From Actinomyces sp. zg-332 (GTDB lineage Bacteria > Actinomycetota > Actinomycetes > Actinomycetales > Actinomycetaceae), in the NCBI RefSeq assembly GCF_011751945.2, contig NZ_CP064951.1, forward strand, positions 1,054,001 through 1,118,000: a stretch of 64,000 nucleotides of DNA, read 5' to 3'. The notes below the pieces were generated by a model. That model was given only the letters and a program-made list of their open reading frames with translations, had not been told where the DNA came from and did not search any database. Position 1 is the first letter of the stretch, and each line of letters begins with the position of its first letter. Of this stretch, positions 26,985 through 36,117 are shown in pieces. A program made the translations under genes and the position numbers.

Positions 26985-29399
26985 TTATTCCTCAATCTTA
27001 GTTAAGGGTTTGAAACGTAAAAGTAATTTTTTGACACTACCATTTTTAAATTTGACAGTGACCGTCGAATTGACTTTTTGTTCTTCAAAGCCTGTAATTA
27101 TCCCGTCTCCAAAAGTTTTATGACGTACTTTGTCACCTATCTCGAAGTCGTACTCTTGAATTTTAACAGTTTTATTTTCATTCCCAAAGGAATTAACGTC
27201 ATTTTTATCTGGAACTGTTACGTTTTTCTTTACCCCTATTTTCCCAATAAAACCTTTATTGCTTTTTTCTCCAATTTTATAGGTTGTGTAGTCTTCTAAA
27301 GTAAGTGTATTTTTCCACTCATATTTATCTTTATAGTCACTATCGTAGTTATCTTTCCATCTTGCTTGTCTTTGAGAGTTAGAAAAAATACCGTACCCGT
27401 TTTCTTCATCGTGTCTATATGTTCGTTCGTCTTTTAGTACATAAGTATTTTCAGGTATGTCTTCAAGGAAGCGTGAAGGCTGGTTGTGTTTATAGGTATT
27501 CCATATATTTCGTCTATTTGCTCTAGTTAAAAATAGTTTTTCTCTCGCTCTTGTAATCGCAACATAAGCTAAACGACGTTCTTCTTCAATTCCATCTTCT
27601 TCATCAAAGGAAAGCTGATGAGGAAATATTTCTTCTTCCATTCCAGTTATGAATACAACAGGAAATTCTAGTCCTTTAGAAGTGTGAACGGTCATCAATG
27701 TGACTTCACCCGTGTTTTCTTGTGAAACATTATCTAAATCAGTCATCAAAGAAACATTTTCTAAGAAATCTGTTAGATGTGCTTGAGGATACTCTTTAAT
27801 AAATTCCTCTATAATACTTTGAAACTGAGTTAAGTTTTCCACTCGTGCTTGATCTTGTACATCTTTACTAGACCTAAGCGTTGGTAAATAGTCTGTTTTT
27901 TCAAGAATTTCAGTCAAAATTTGTGCTGACTTTCCCGCTTCTTTATCTAAGTTTTTACATTTTTTGATGCTTTCCCAAAAATCACATAGATTTTTCTGTG
28001 CTACTTTAGTTAGTTTTACTCCTTCATATTTTTCTAAAACATACCCAAATAAGGAGTCTAATACATCACCTATGCCTATTTTATTTTCTTTAGCAACTTC
28101 TATTATTGTATTTTGTGCTTTAGGCCCAATGCCTCGTTTTGGTTCATTTACTATACGTAAAAAGTTTGTTATATCATCAGGATTAGCTATCAAGTGTAAA
28201 TATGCTAAAGCATCTTTTATTTCTTTTCGATCGTAAAATTTCGTTCCACCAACTATAGTATATGCGATAGTTGACTTAGCTAGTTCTGCTTCTAATGGCC
28301 CAGATTGGGAGTTAGTTCGGTAGAAAATAGCTATATCGCTACCTTTATATCCTTCGAGCAAAAGTTCTTGTATTCGCTGGCTAATGTAGTAAGATTCCTC
28401 ATATTCGCTGTCTCCCACATAGATAGTAATTTTATCTCCGTTGCCATTAGCTGACCAAAGATTTTTTTCACGTCTACCTATGTTTTGTGAAATTACACTA
28501 TTAGCAGCTTGTAGTATATTTCCTGTAGAACGGTAGTTTTGTTCCAGTAGTATGCATTCAGCGTTAGTAAAGTCTCGTTCAAATTCTTCAATATTTCGTA
28601 TGGTCGCACCACGGAAAGCATAAATTGATTGATCAGAGTCTCCAACCACAGTCAAATAAGAGTTAGTTTCTTCACTGCCTTCAGCCCCCTCTACAATACT
28701 TTTTACCAAAACATATTGAGCATAGTTCGTATCTTGATATTCATCCACTAGTATATGTTTGAAACGGTTGTGATATTTTTCAGCTATTTCCGGAAAATTT
28801 TTAAACAGATAGACTGTTTCGCTAAGTAAATCATCAAAGTCAAAAGCAGATGCTGCTCTTAGTTGGTTTTGGTATTCAACATATATTTGTGCAATTATTT
28901 TGTTAGACTCGTTTTCTTCAGCTTCTTCCAAAGCGGTTTGAGAATCAATGAGGTTATTCTTCCAATCAGATATTTGTGTAATTGTCTCTTTTATTGGATA
29001 AGTAGTAGTTGAAATATTTTGAGCCAAGTATATATTTTTTATAAGCTTTTTGACGTCAATGGTGTCATATATAGAAAAAGCTGAATTAATTCCAAGTAGT
29101 GAATGTTCCATGCGTAATATCCGAACACACATAGAGTGGAAAGTACATATCCACATACTTTCTAAGTCAGAACCTATTAAATCAGCAACTCTTTCTCGCA
29201 TTTCTTTTGCAGCTTTATTTGTGAATGTTATAGCTAAAATCTCATTAGGTGAAAGTAATTTTTCTTCAAGAATATGAGCAATACGCCTAGTAAGTACTCG
29301 AGTTTTGCCACTACCAGCTCCTGCCACTACAAGTAAATATTTCCCAGAGTAACAAACAGCTTTTCTTTGTTCAGCATTTAAATCTTGAAGTAAATCCAT
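26985..29399 (-). CDS. pcrA: ATP-dependent DNA helicase PcrA/UvrD-like
   Basis: An SF1A 3'-5' helicase of about 804 residues, acting in excision repair and removal of recombination intermediates. Motifs in order are LNAEQRKAV (Q motif), AGAGSGKTRVLTRR (I, Walker A), ITFTNKAAKEMRER (Ia), LVDEYQDTNYAQY (II), VVGDSDQSIYAFRGA (III), EQNYRSTGNIL (IV), VTLMTVHTSKGLEFPVVFI (V) and RRLAYVAITRAREKL (VI). The C-terminal tail (about 730-804) ends in the Tudor-like GDKVRHKTFGDGIITGF segment that binds RNA polymerase in Gram-positive PcrA. The start at 29399 follows AGGA. It is co-transcribed with sucCD, an unusual pairing. Confidence 0.96.
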   Translation of the reverse strand: MDLLQDLNAEQRKAVCYSGKYLLVVAGAGSGKTRVLTRRIAHILEEKLLSPNEILAITFTNKAAKEMRERVADLIGSDLESMWICTFHSMCVRILRMEHSLLGINSAFSIYDTIDVKKLIKNIYLAQNISTTTYPIKETITQISDWKNNLIDSQTALEEAEENESNKIIAQIYVEYQNQLRAASAFDFDDLLSETVYLFKNFPEIAEKYHNRFKHILVDEYQDTNYAQYVLVKSIVEGAEGSEETNSYLTVVGDSDQSIYAFRGATIRNIEEFERDFTNAECILLEQNYRSTGNILQAANSVISQNIGRREKNLWSANGNGDKITIYVGDSEYEESYYISQRIQELLLEGYKGSDIAIFYRTNSQSGPLEAELAKSTIAYTIVGGTKFYDRKEIKDALAYLHLIANPDDITNFLRIVNEPKRGIGPKAQNTIIEVAKENKIGIGDVLDSLFGYVLEKYEGVKLTKVAQKNLCDFWESIKKCKNLDKEAGKSAQILTEILEKTDYLPTLRSSKDVQDQARVENLTQFQSIIEEFIKEYPQAHLTDFLENVSLMTDLDNVSQENTGEVTLMTVHTSKGLEFPVVFITGMEEEIFPHQLSFDEEDGIEEERRLAYVAITRAREKLFLTRANRRNIWNTYKHNQPSRFLEDIPENTYVLKDERTYRHDEENGYGIFSNSQRQARWKDNYDSDYKDKYEWKNTLTLEDYTTYKIGEKSNKGFIGKIGVKKNVTVPDKNDVNSFGNENKTVKIQEYDFEIGDKVRHKTFGDGIITGFEEQKVNSTVTVKFKNGSVKKLLLRFKPLTKIEE

Positions 29400-29508
29400 T
29401 ATGAGTCCTTGCCGCAAAATATTCTAGGCATTAATTATATAACTAAATACTTAGTCTAAAGAATAAAGTTACATGTACGAAATATTTTTGTAACTTGTAA
29501 AAACTATA

Positions 29509-30180
29509 CTATAGAATATTTCTTGACATTGCCCAGTGCATTAACTCATTTCTGTTTGATAATTGAAGTTTACGCAAAACTGAACTAACGTGACTTTCAA
29601 CTGTTTTCATGGAAATAAATAATTCAGCAGCTGTTTCTTTATAAGTGTATCCTCTAGCGATATACCGCATAACTTCGTATTCACGTTTTGTAAGAGTATT
29701 TATAGAGTCATCAGTTTGAGGAACTTCGTTGCTACTGTTCATATTAGTAGTAAAAGCGTCTAGCACAAAGCCTGCGAGTTTTGGAGAAAAAGCAGCATCT
29801 CCTGCAGATACTCTCACTATTGCTTCACATAGTTCTGCATTTGAGATTGTTTTAGTAACATATCCTCTAGCTCCGGCTCTAATAACAGAAACTACATCAA
29901 CTGGTGAATCAGATACCGATAAGGCTAGAAACTTTACTTTATCCATTATATCGTTGCATTCATTTACTACTTGGATTGCTCCTAGTCCATTACCACCCGG
30001 TAGATGCACATCTAAAATGACAACATCTGGTAGCAAATCATGAGCTTTTGCTATTGCTTCCTCAACAGTGTGAGCTTTGCCAACTACATTGAAGTTTTCA
30101 ACTTTAGATAAAGAAGACTCAAGTCCTTCGCATATAAGCGGATGGTCATCAACAATTAGCAACGATAATTTTTCACTCAT
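29509..30180 (-). CDS. NarL/LuxR-family response regulator
   Basis: A 223-residue regulator. The receiver domain (1-125) has the acidic pair DDH, the phospho-acceptor Asp in VVILDVHLPGGNG and the conserved Lys in GYVTKTISNAEL. The DNA-binding domain (about 155-220) is LuxR-type (LTKREYEVMRYIARGYTYKETAAELFISMKTVESHVSSVLRKL). It starts 9 bp after the kinase stop and is its cognate partner. The natural target is the divergent promoter region at 31459-31557, where overlapping palindromes lie. Confidence 0.95.
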   Translation of the reverse strand: MSEKLSLLIVDDHPLICEGLESSLSKVENFNVVGKAHTVEEAIAKAHDLLPDVVILDVHLPGGNGLGAIQVVNECNDIMDKVKFLALSVSDSPVDVVSVIRAGARGYVTKTISNAELCEAIVRVSAGDAAFSPKLAGFVLDAFTTNMNSSNEVPQTDDSINTLTKREYEVMRYIARGYTYKETAAELFISMKTVESHVSSVLRKLQLSNRNELMHWAMSRNIL

Positions 30181-30189
30181 ACAATAATT

Positions 30190-31434
30190 CTATTCTCGTT
30201 TGAGAGGTATTTCCACACTTACCTCACAACCATTTGAATTTTTTATTGTAACTTTTCCTCCGTTATCTATTACTCGTTTCAAAATTGAGTTTCTAACACC
30301 TAAACGAGTAGGAGGAATGTCTTCTACAATGAATCCTTTACCTCTGTCTCTGACATAAAATTCAAGCTTTTGAGAGGATATTTCAACGTAAATACTAACT
30401 GGCATTTGTCCGTGTTGCAAAGCATTTATTGTTGTTTCACGTAAAGCACTGATGAAGCTGTGTGCCTTATCATTGGGGTTAGTATCTCCTACTACTACTA
30501 GTTCAACATTTTTACGATAATTATCCTCTATAGCACTAATTTGTTCTTTTATAATTGATGAAGTTGAAGTGCCTTCTTCAGGCCTATGTCCGTACAGCCA
30601 TGCCCTCAAGTCACGTTCTTGAGTTCTAGCAAGATAGGATACTTCTTCTGCATTAGTAGAGTTTTGTTGTATTAGTGCTAATGTTTGTAATACACCATCA
30701 TGCAAATGCGCAGTAATATTTGCTCTTTCTCTTTCTTTAAAGTTTTCGTACTGAGTTTTAGTAAGTGATTTAAATAAAAGCACTACGATAGGAACTAATA
30801 ATACAATCAGAACTACTATTATCAGCACTAGAAATAATACTATTTCCAATATTTGATTAATTGAGAAATTGCGATTGTAGTTTAAAAATTGACTAGCGAT
30901 AAAATATACAATTGCAATAAAAGATACCGCAAAACCCACTATTATACGAGGAGCAAAAAATATCCTGTAACTAAAATTATCTTGTCTATAAGCTTGTAAG
31001 CTTTCAAAAGAGATTAACAGTAGCCCTATAAATAAAACTAATAAGTTATTAATTATTCCATAACCGTCAATTCCAAATACATAATTCAGTGCACATAGTA
31101 GTAAAATAAATCCGTAAGTGAATTCTTCAGCAGATTTAGAATTAAAAGAATTAGTGTTATTTCTCTGAGTGAGGGGTTCGACTATAGAGTTTTCTTGCCG
31201 AGGTACAAAACTATCGTTACCTTTAGACTTTTTAGGAATAAAAATAAGCAACCATATATATAGAAATATTCCAGCACCTGTAAATGCTGTAATTACCATA
31301 AAAAATCTAACAAATAGTATGTCAATTTGTAAGTGAACACTTAAACCCTTACATACTCCTAATAAAAGTGCTCCTTCATGACGAGAATAAATTCTCAGTG
31401 GAGGTCTTTTGATTTTTTTATTTTCACTATTCAT
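30190..31434 (-). CDS. PspC-domain sensor histidine kinase (HisKA_3 type)
   Basis: A 414-residue kinase. It begins with a PspC domain (about 12-65, YSRHEGALLLGVCKGLSVHLQIDILFVRFFMV), followed by a membrane part with about six helices to residue 240. The dimerisation/phospho-acceptor segment is ANITAHLHDGVLQTLALIQ, with His in HDGVLQTLA, and the ATPase domain contains LRETTINALQHG, YVRDRGKGF and GVRNSILKRVIDNGG. The layout matches actinobacterial envelope-stress kinases that sense membrane damage. I chose ATG 31434; the frame continues to a TTG at 31458. It is divergent from another PspC protein, which strengthens the functional link. Confidence 0.93.
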   Translation of the reverse strand: MNSENKKIKRPPLRIYSRHEGALLLGVCKGLSVHLQIDILFVRFFMVITAFTGAGIFLYIWLLIFIPKKSKGNDSFVPRQENSIVEPLTQRNNTNSFNSKSAEEFTYGFILLLCALNYVFGIDGYGIINNLLVLFIGLLLISFESLQAYRQDNFSYRIFFAPRIIVGFAVSFIAIVYFIASQFLNYNRNFSINQILEIVLFLVLIIVVLIVLLVPIVVLLFKSLTKTQYENFKERERANITAHLHDGVLQTLALIQQNSTNAEEVSYLARTQERDLRAWLYGHRPEEGTSTSSIIKEQISAIEDNYRKNVELVVVGDTNPNDKAHSFISALRETTINALQHGQMPVSIYVEISSQKLEFYVRDRGKGFIVEDIPPTRLGVRNSILKRVIDNGGKVTIKNSNGCEVSVEIPLKRE

Positions 31435-31497
31435 AACTATATTCTGCTGTTTATTCAAATTAGGATAAAGCCTGATGAATACATTTTTCCTTTTCTA

Positions 31498-31523
31498 AGG
31501 GAATATTAGGGGTATTCCCTAAT
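31498..31523. promoter_or_regulatory. Overlapping palindromes between the divergent PspC genes, probable operator
   Basis: Two perfect inverted repeats overlap. AGGGAATA (31498-31505) pairs with TATTCCCT (31513-31520) over a 7-base spacer, and ATTAGGG (31505-31511) pairs with CCCTAAT (31517-31523) over 5 bases. They lie in the 123-bp gap between the kinase start and the divergent pspC-like gene and share the CCC/GGG cores. Binding of the LuxR-type regulator here would control both sides at once. That assignment is inference. Confidence 0.55.
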
Positions 31524-31557
31524 AGATTCTTATTTACATCACATAGATAATTAAAAC

Positions 31558-33225
31558 ATGAATACTAACAATAATGAATCCTCAAGATCGTCAAGATTTT
31601 TCGACGAAATAAGAAGCTTTAATATTAACCGTCAAGCCAATAGATGGCTAGGTGGTGTTTGCGCCGGACTGGCTGAACGTATAGACATTAACGTATACAT
31701 AATCAGAGCGTTATTCGCTATTTCTCCGTTCATAACTCTAGGTAGCGCATTCCTAATTTATATTATACTTTGGCTATTTTTACCAGATGCAACCAAAGGC
31801 GGACATATAATCGTTCAAGGTTCTTCTTCTAAGAATAGTACTTACTCTGGTGACGAATATACTAACAATGAAAATAACATGAGTAGTACATATCACAACA
31901 ATAATTATGGTAATACACCAAGTGGTAGTGATTCTCCTTTTAGTAAGTCACCTAACAGAGAAACAAAAATCACTCAAACGCATGATAGGGTATCATCATC
32001 ATATACTTTAGCTGTTCTAGGACTAATTTTCTTAGTCATTTCATTTGCAATATTATATGGTTTGGTGACACGAACAATTTTCACACCTACTATTGTGGCA
32101 AGTGCCGTAATAGCTATTATTTTTGGCATAAGCATACTTATTGCAGGCATAAAAGGAAAGAAAGCAACAACTCTTGTAATCATAGCAATATTATCAACTA
32201 TATTTATCAGCGCACCGACTACGGCGGTAACTAGCTTTGTGCACACAGTTCCTTTCCATAGTGCTACTCATGACGATGATTACCATATAGATTCGATATT
32301 GAATCGTAAAACTGAAGTTATAAATTTAGATAAGTATGCTAGCTCTACTCCTAATTCTAAAGGCGAAGTAGTTATAGAGCAGTCAAGCAGTTCTTTTGCA
32401 AGCAAAGTAGTTATTGTTGCTAATAATAAACCTGTAAAAGTAAATTTCAACGGTTCTACATTAAAAGCAAATGTGTTTTCCAATAGACAATGGCTAAAAC
32501 GTTCCCAAAATAACTGGACAAATACATCCTCACTTCCACAAAATAATGCAACAGAAGTTACAGATGATTCTAAAGTTTCCCTTGATAATCTAGGTTTTTA
32601 TGATTACAACGGAGCAGCTATAAACGCTAATTACATGACTTTCATATCACTATCTAAAGCTATAAAAGATTTATCTGATTATTCTGACAAGCATATCCAA
32701 ACAACTAACAAAATTAAAACTGCTGATTACGATGATGCTAATAAAAAGTACGTCGTAAACATGAACTCGAATTTTGCTGAAGTTGACGTAGTAGATTTGC
32801 CAAATCATTGGTACGGATATACACAAAAGGATTCTTCTAAGCCAAATGGTATTGCTTATAAACAACTATTTGCTTATGAAAAAGGAAAACTAACTCAGGA
32901 AATTCCAGCCAATATTCCTAATAAAGAATCTTATAGCCAAATAACAGCTAATAACTTAGAGCTAAGGAATAATACTTTTGATGGAATAATAACTAAATTT
33001 AGCAATATTTACAGTAGTTTAGATAATAATAATCACACTTACTCTGTAAGCCCAGCCAGACTCTTCAACAAAATTTATAAGTCACCTGGTTATGTGTACA
33101 ACATTCCTAAAAATATCAACAAATACGACGAAAATGACTGGGATGAAACCGAAGACTGGAATGATGTAAATGACTGGGATGATAGATATGACGATTACTA
33201 CGATGATTACTATGATGTAGATTAA
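31558..33225 (+). CDS. PspC-domain membrane protein with an Asp/Tyr/Trp-rich tail
   Basis: A 555-residue protein. A PspC domain occupies about 15-80 (NRWLGGVCAGLAERIDINVYIIRALFAISPF, then a membrane helix). A Ser/Asn-rich linker (about 85-140) leads to about four more helices (about 145-225), and an external region of about 300 residues resembles beta-rich LiaF-like domains only loosely. The last 35 residues are extremely acidic and aromatic (DENDWDETEDWNDVNDW, then DDYYDDYYDVD). PspC proteins join membrane-stress responses, and the divergent PspC kinase/regulator pair is the likely controller. The role of the acidic tail is unknown; cation or cell-wall binding is possible. Confidence 0.85.
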   Translation: MNTNNNESSRSSRFFDEIRSFNINRQANRWLGGVCAGLAERIDINVYIIRALFAISPFITLGSAFLIYIILWLFLPDATKGGHIIVQGSSSKNSTYSGDEYTNNENNMSSTYHNNNYGNTPSGSDSPFSKSPNRETKITQTHDRVSSSYTLAVLGLIFLVISFAILYGLVTRTIFTPTIVASAVIAIIFGISILIAGIKGKKATTLVIIAILSTIFISAPTTAVTSFVHTVPFHSATHDDDYHIDSILNRKTEVINLDKYASSTPNSKGEVVIEQSSSSFASKVVIVANNKPVKVNFNGSTLKANVFSNRQWLKRSQNNWTNTSSLPQNNATEVTDDSKVSLDNLGFYDYNGAAINANYMTFISLSKAIKDLSDYSDKHIQTTNKIKTADYDDANKKYVVNMNSNFAEVDVVDLPNHWYGYTQKDSSKPNGIAYKQLFAYEKGKLTQEIPANIPNKESYSQITANNLELRNNTFDGIITKFSNIYSSLDNNNHTYSVSPARLFNKIYKSPGYVYNIPKNINKYDENDWDETEDWNDVNDWDDRYDDYYDDYYDVD

Positions 33226-33314
33226 GCTAAGCCAAAAAGTAGTAAAACCTAGTAACGAAAATAATGAACTAGCAACCAGTAAGTATAAAAAGACTTGATA
33301 ATAAAGGAAATATT

Positions 33315-33746
33315 ATGGATGAGAACACTAAGAAAATCGATAGAGATTTTGAAGTAACTGAAACCATAAAACCTGAGTATAAGACACGTGTTTTCCCTGC
33401 CCCAAATGCTGATATATCAAACGAGCAAACACAACCCATAACTCAAGTTTTCGGACAAGATACTAATGAGAGTAAAGAGAGTAAAACACAAGTATTCAAT
33501 AACCAAACATATGAGGAATTGAACGCCCAAGATAGCGCACAGCAACCACATGTTGTACAAGAAAAACCTAACAACTCTCCTCTGGTTGGATCAATAATAC
33601 TTGGCTTACTGTTAATACTAATGGGAGCATACATATTACTCGCTCATTTGATATACATTCCATTTAGCTACTTGTTACTAGGATTTACAAGCCTACTTGG
33701 AATTATATGTTTAGTACAAGCATTTATTAGTTTCAACAGAAAATAA
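33315..33746 (+). CDS. Small membrane protein of the PspC locus
   Basis: A 143-residue protein with a polar, Gln/Thr-rich cytoplasmic N-terminal part (repeated TQVF-like words: TQPITQVFGQ, SKTQVFNNQ). Two membrane helices follow near the end (LVGSIILGLLLILMGAYILLAHLIY and FSYLLLGFTSLLGIICLVQAF). It starts 89 bp after the PspC gene with a good AAGGAAA site and probably shares its transcript. I do not recognise a named family. Small two-helix partners are common beside PspC/LiaF-like proteins. Confidence 0.75.
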   Translation: MDENTKKIDRDFEVTETIKPEYKTRVFPAPNADISNEQTQPITQVFGQDTNESKESKTQVFNNQTYEELNAQDSAQQPHVVQEKPNNSPLVGSIILGLLLILMGAYILLAHLIYIPFSYLLLGFTSLLGIICLVQAFISFNRK

Positions 33747-34270
33747 ATAATTGCGACTGTAATTTTGAAGTACCATAGTCTAATGTTGCGTTCAAGTTAC
33801 ACAAATAATTTACAACTAAACAGGTACGTTTCTAAAGTCACTTTTCATATAAGTGTTACGAGTAGTAGCAGGATTTATTATTGATAGTAGAAAAATATGC
33901 TCAATAGGCTTACTTGAAAAGCCATAGTTACTAATGGTTTTATACATGAGCGTATTATATATGAGAAAGTTCCTCAGCTTTATGTTGGGGAACTTTTTAT
34001 TTATCTAATATAAGCAAAACTCCTTAAATTTTAAATTCATTTTTCTATACGGGTGTTTTATTACTTGCCTATGCTGTTTTTGTCAGTATTCGTAAAACAA
34101 ATTTCACGGACAAATATTGAGTTTTACTCTAAAATATGAACATTTTCTCATGTATACAAATATTTTATTTTCATACATAAAAACTTTATTATTTGGAGTT
34201 TTTTGTCAGGAAATCAATTCTTTATGTCCTTTGTCCTTTGCCAAATTATTAAAATTTTTTTAAAAAGTAA
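33747..34270. other. Intergenic stretch upstream of the trp leader
   Basis: No protein gene with coding character is visible; the only frame, from 33783, encodes 33 residues and lacks a ribosome binding site. A terminator lies at 33966-34001, 220 bp downstream of the last gene, so the interval 33750-33965 is transcribed 3' UTR or could hold a small RNA. The remainder to 34270 is AT-rich with no recognised element. Confidence 0.55.
33966..34001 (+). terminator. Intrinsic terminator
   Basis: AAAGTTCCTCAGC (33966-33978) pairs with GTTGGGGAACTTT (33984-33996) with two G-U pairs, loop TTTAT, followed by TTATTTAT. It separates the PspC locus from the trp leader. Confidence 0.85.
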
Positions 34271-34297
34271 TTGCTAAAATAAAAAATTTTTTATACC
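34271..34297 (+). promoter_or_regulatory. Candidate promoter of the trpL-trpB transcript
   Basis: TTGCTA (34271-34276) and TATACC (34292-34297) resemble -35 and -10 boxes with a 15-base spacer, which is shorter than ideal. A start near 34304 would give a leader RNA of about 300 bases before trpB. Weak evidence, based on position. Confidence 0.3.
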
Positions 34298-34333
34298 ATT
34301 GTGGAAAACCTTTTTATTATCTAAGGAAGAACA

Positions 34334-34378
34334 ATGTACACACACAAATTTGAAAGTTGGCGTAGCTGGCGTAGTTAG
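34334..34378 (+). CDS. trpL: trp operon leader peptide (two Trp codons)
   Basis: The frame ATG...TAG encodes MYTHKFESWRSWRS, 14 residues with Trp codons at 34358 and 34367. AAGGAAG lies 4 bases before the ATG. Two Trp in 14 residues is far above chance, and the position is upstream of a trpB gene with exclusive hairpins and a terminator in between, so this is a transcription-attenuation leader. When charged tRNA-Trp is scarce the ribosome should stall at the Trp codons and favour read-through into trpB. Confidence 0.88.
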   Translation: MYTHKFESWRSWRS

Positions 34379-34533
34379 CAGTTGTGTGTATGCTCTTTTC
34401 GGCGTAGATACAACTAAGGGCTTTCTAGAAAGTATCTATGTCGGCAATAAAACTTAATATTTACAGATAAAAATAAAATCAAAAGTTATACATAGTCGCA
34501 TAGTCAACAAAATGGCTGTGCGTTTCTTTTTAG
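34337..34533 (+). promoter_or_regulatory. Tryptophan attenuator with mutually exclusive hairpins
   Basis: Segment 1 (34337-34347, TACACACACAA, inside trpL) can pair over 8 bp with segment 2 (34381-34393). Segment 2 can pair with segment 3 (34402-34414) at 12 of 13 positions, loop of 8. Segment 3 (34400-34411) can also pair at all 12 positions with segment 4 (34432-34443), counting G-U. Segment 2:3 and 3:4 exclude each other. Segment 4 contains CTATGT, which can pair with GCATAG (34498-34503) in the left arm of the terminator. A stalled ribosome on the Trp codons would mask segment 1, favour 2:3, free segment 4 and weaken the terminator. Completion of trpL would do the opposite. The 4-to-terminator pairing is only 6 bp and is the least certain step. 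Confidence 0.78.
34497..34533 (+). terminator. Attenuator terminator before trpB
   Basis: CGCATAGTCA (34497-34506) pairs at all 10 positions, three of them G-U, with TGGCTGTGCG (34513-34522) around loop ACAAAA and is followed by TTTCTTTTTAG. It lies 76 bp before the trpB ATG. Confidence 0.88.
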
Positions 34534-34608
34534 ATAAGCCAAAATCAAATCTAAACATCCATCCAAACTAATATGAAATATAAACAATAGCTTATCTAGG
34601 AGAAAAAA

Positions 34609-35814
34609 ATGACTTTCGTAGAAAAAATAGAAAACGGTTTCTTTGGAGACTTTGGTGGTAGTTACGTTCCTGAAAATATTCAAAAAGCACTTGATGAGTT
34701 GGAAACTGCTTATAATAAGTATTCAAAAGACCCCGAGTTTATTCAAGAATTCTATGGCTATCTAAAAGACTACTCTGGTCGAGAAACTCCCCTATATTTT
34801 GCTGAATCTCTTACCAACTATCTAGGTGGCGCAAAAGTATATCTAAAGCGAGAAGACTTAAATCACTTGGGAGCTCACAAGCTAAACAATGTTCTAGGAC
34901 AAATACTTCTAGCTAAGCGCATGGGAAAGCAAAAAGTAATTGCTGAAACTGGAGCTGGACAACACGGAGTAGCAACTGCCGCAGCAGCAGCAAAGTTCAA
35001 CATGAAATGCGATATCTACATGGGTGCTGAAGACGTGGAACGCCAAAAGCTAAATGTATTTCGTATGGAAATGCTGGGAGCTACAGTACACGCTGTTGAA
35101 GATGGTACACGTACACTAAAGGATGCTGTAAATGCTGCTTTTGGTGCTTGGATTACTAACGTAGACGATACTTTCTATGTACTTGGTTCAGCCGTAGGAC
35201 CTCATCCTTACCCAATCATAGTAAAAGACTTCCAACGTATCATCAGTATCGAATCTCGCAGGCAAATTCTAGAAAAAGAAGGCAGGCTTCCAGACTTAGT
35301 AATTGCTTGTGTAGGTGGAGGTTCAAACGCTATCGGAGCTTTTGCTGAATATATAGCTGATGAAGAAGTAGCTTTATTGGGTGTAGAAGCAGCTGGTAAA
35401 GGTGTAGATACTGATCTACATGCAGCTACAATGACTAAAGGTACTGTGGGCGTCATAGATGGTATGAAAACATACGGTTTGTTCAAAGAAGACGGCGTAA
35501 CACCGCTACCTGTTTACTCTATCTCTCCGGGACTAGACTATCCAGGTGTTGGACCTGAACACTCTTTCTTAAAGGACAGCAATAGGGCTGAGTACGTTGC
35601 GGTAACTGATGATGAAGCTGTAAATGCTTTGTTACTATTGGCTAAGACTGAAGGTATAATTCCAGCTATAGAAAGCTCTCACGCTATAGCAGAAGCTGTA
35701 AAACGTATACCTGAAATGAGCAAAGACAAGATTGTAATAATAAACGTTTCAGGTCGAGGCGATAAAGATATGGTAGCAGTAGCTAAATATTTAGAAGAAA
35801 GAGGCGATATATAA
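34609..35814 (+). CDS. trpB: Tryptophan synthase beta chain (stand-alone)
   Basis: A 401-residue PLP enzyme that joins indole and serine to make tryptophan. Typical TrpB1 features are [15 protein letters not shown], the PLP lysine Lys91 in [26 protein letters not shown], the phosphate-binding [10 protein letters not shown], and the C-terminal [13 protein letters not shown] lies 8 bases before the ATG. No trpA or other trp gene follows: a strong terminator ends the transcript and the next gene is a MATE exporter. With the Trp-controlled leader in front, the gene looks dedicated to making Trp when Trp is short, perhaps from indole taken up from neighbours. Other trp genes may exist outside the window. 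Confidence 0.95.
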   Translation: MTFVEKIENGFFGDFGGSYVPENIQKALDELETAYNKYSKDPEFIQEFYGYLKDYSGRETPLYFAESLTNYLGGAKVYLKREDLNHLGAHKLNNVLGQILLAKRMGKQKVIAETGAGQHGVATAAAAAKFNMKCDIYMGAEDVERQKLNVFRMEMLGATVHAVEDGTRTLKDAVNAAFGAWITNVDDTFYVLGSAVGPHPYPIIVKDFQRIISIESRRQILEKEGRLPDLVIACVGGGSNAIGAFAEYIADEEVALLGVEAAGKGVDTDLHAATMTKGTVGVIDGMKTYGLFKEDGVTPLPVYSISPGLDYPGVGPEHSFLKDSNRAEYVAVTDDEAVNALLLLAKTEGIIPAIESSHAIAEAVKRIPEMSKDKIVIINVSGRGDKDMVAVAKYLEERGDI

Positions 35815-35858
35815 GAATAAAAAACTCACCGAAAAATCACACATTATCCTTATATTTT

Positions 35859-35900
35859 ATATGTGAGAACTATCCAAATAGTTCTCACATATTTTTATTT
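35859..35900 (+). terminator. Intrinsic terminator after trpB
   Basis: A perfect 15-bp stem, ATATGTGAGAACTAT (35859-35873) with its complement at 35878-35892, loop CCAA, followed by TTTTATTT. Confidence 0.95.
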
Positions 35901-36117
35901 ACTTTGAAAACATTCTTGTCTTTAATTCTAAGTAGTATAATCGTATTTGAGTTTTTAGTTTTATAGTTTTATCTATATTCTTAAAAATCTCATATAACTG
36001 CGAAGGTATACACCTAAAAGTTTATTTCTCTGCTATTCACTTTGATCATCTGAGAATGTTCATTTTGCATAAGTAAAACTATGTAGTATCATCGTGGAAC
36101 AAGATAAGGGGGATAAA

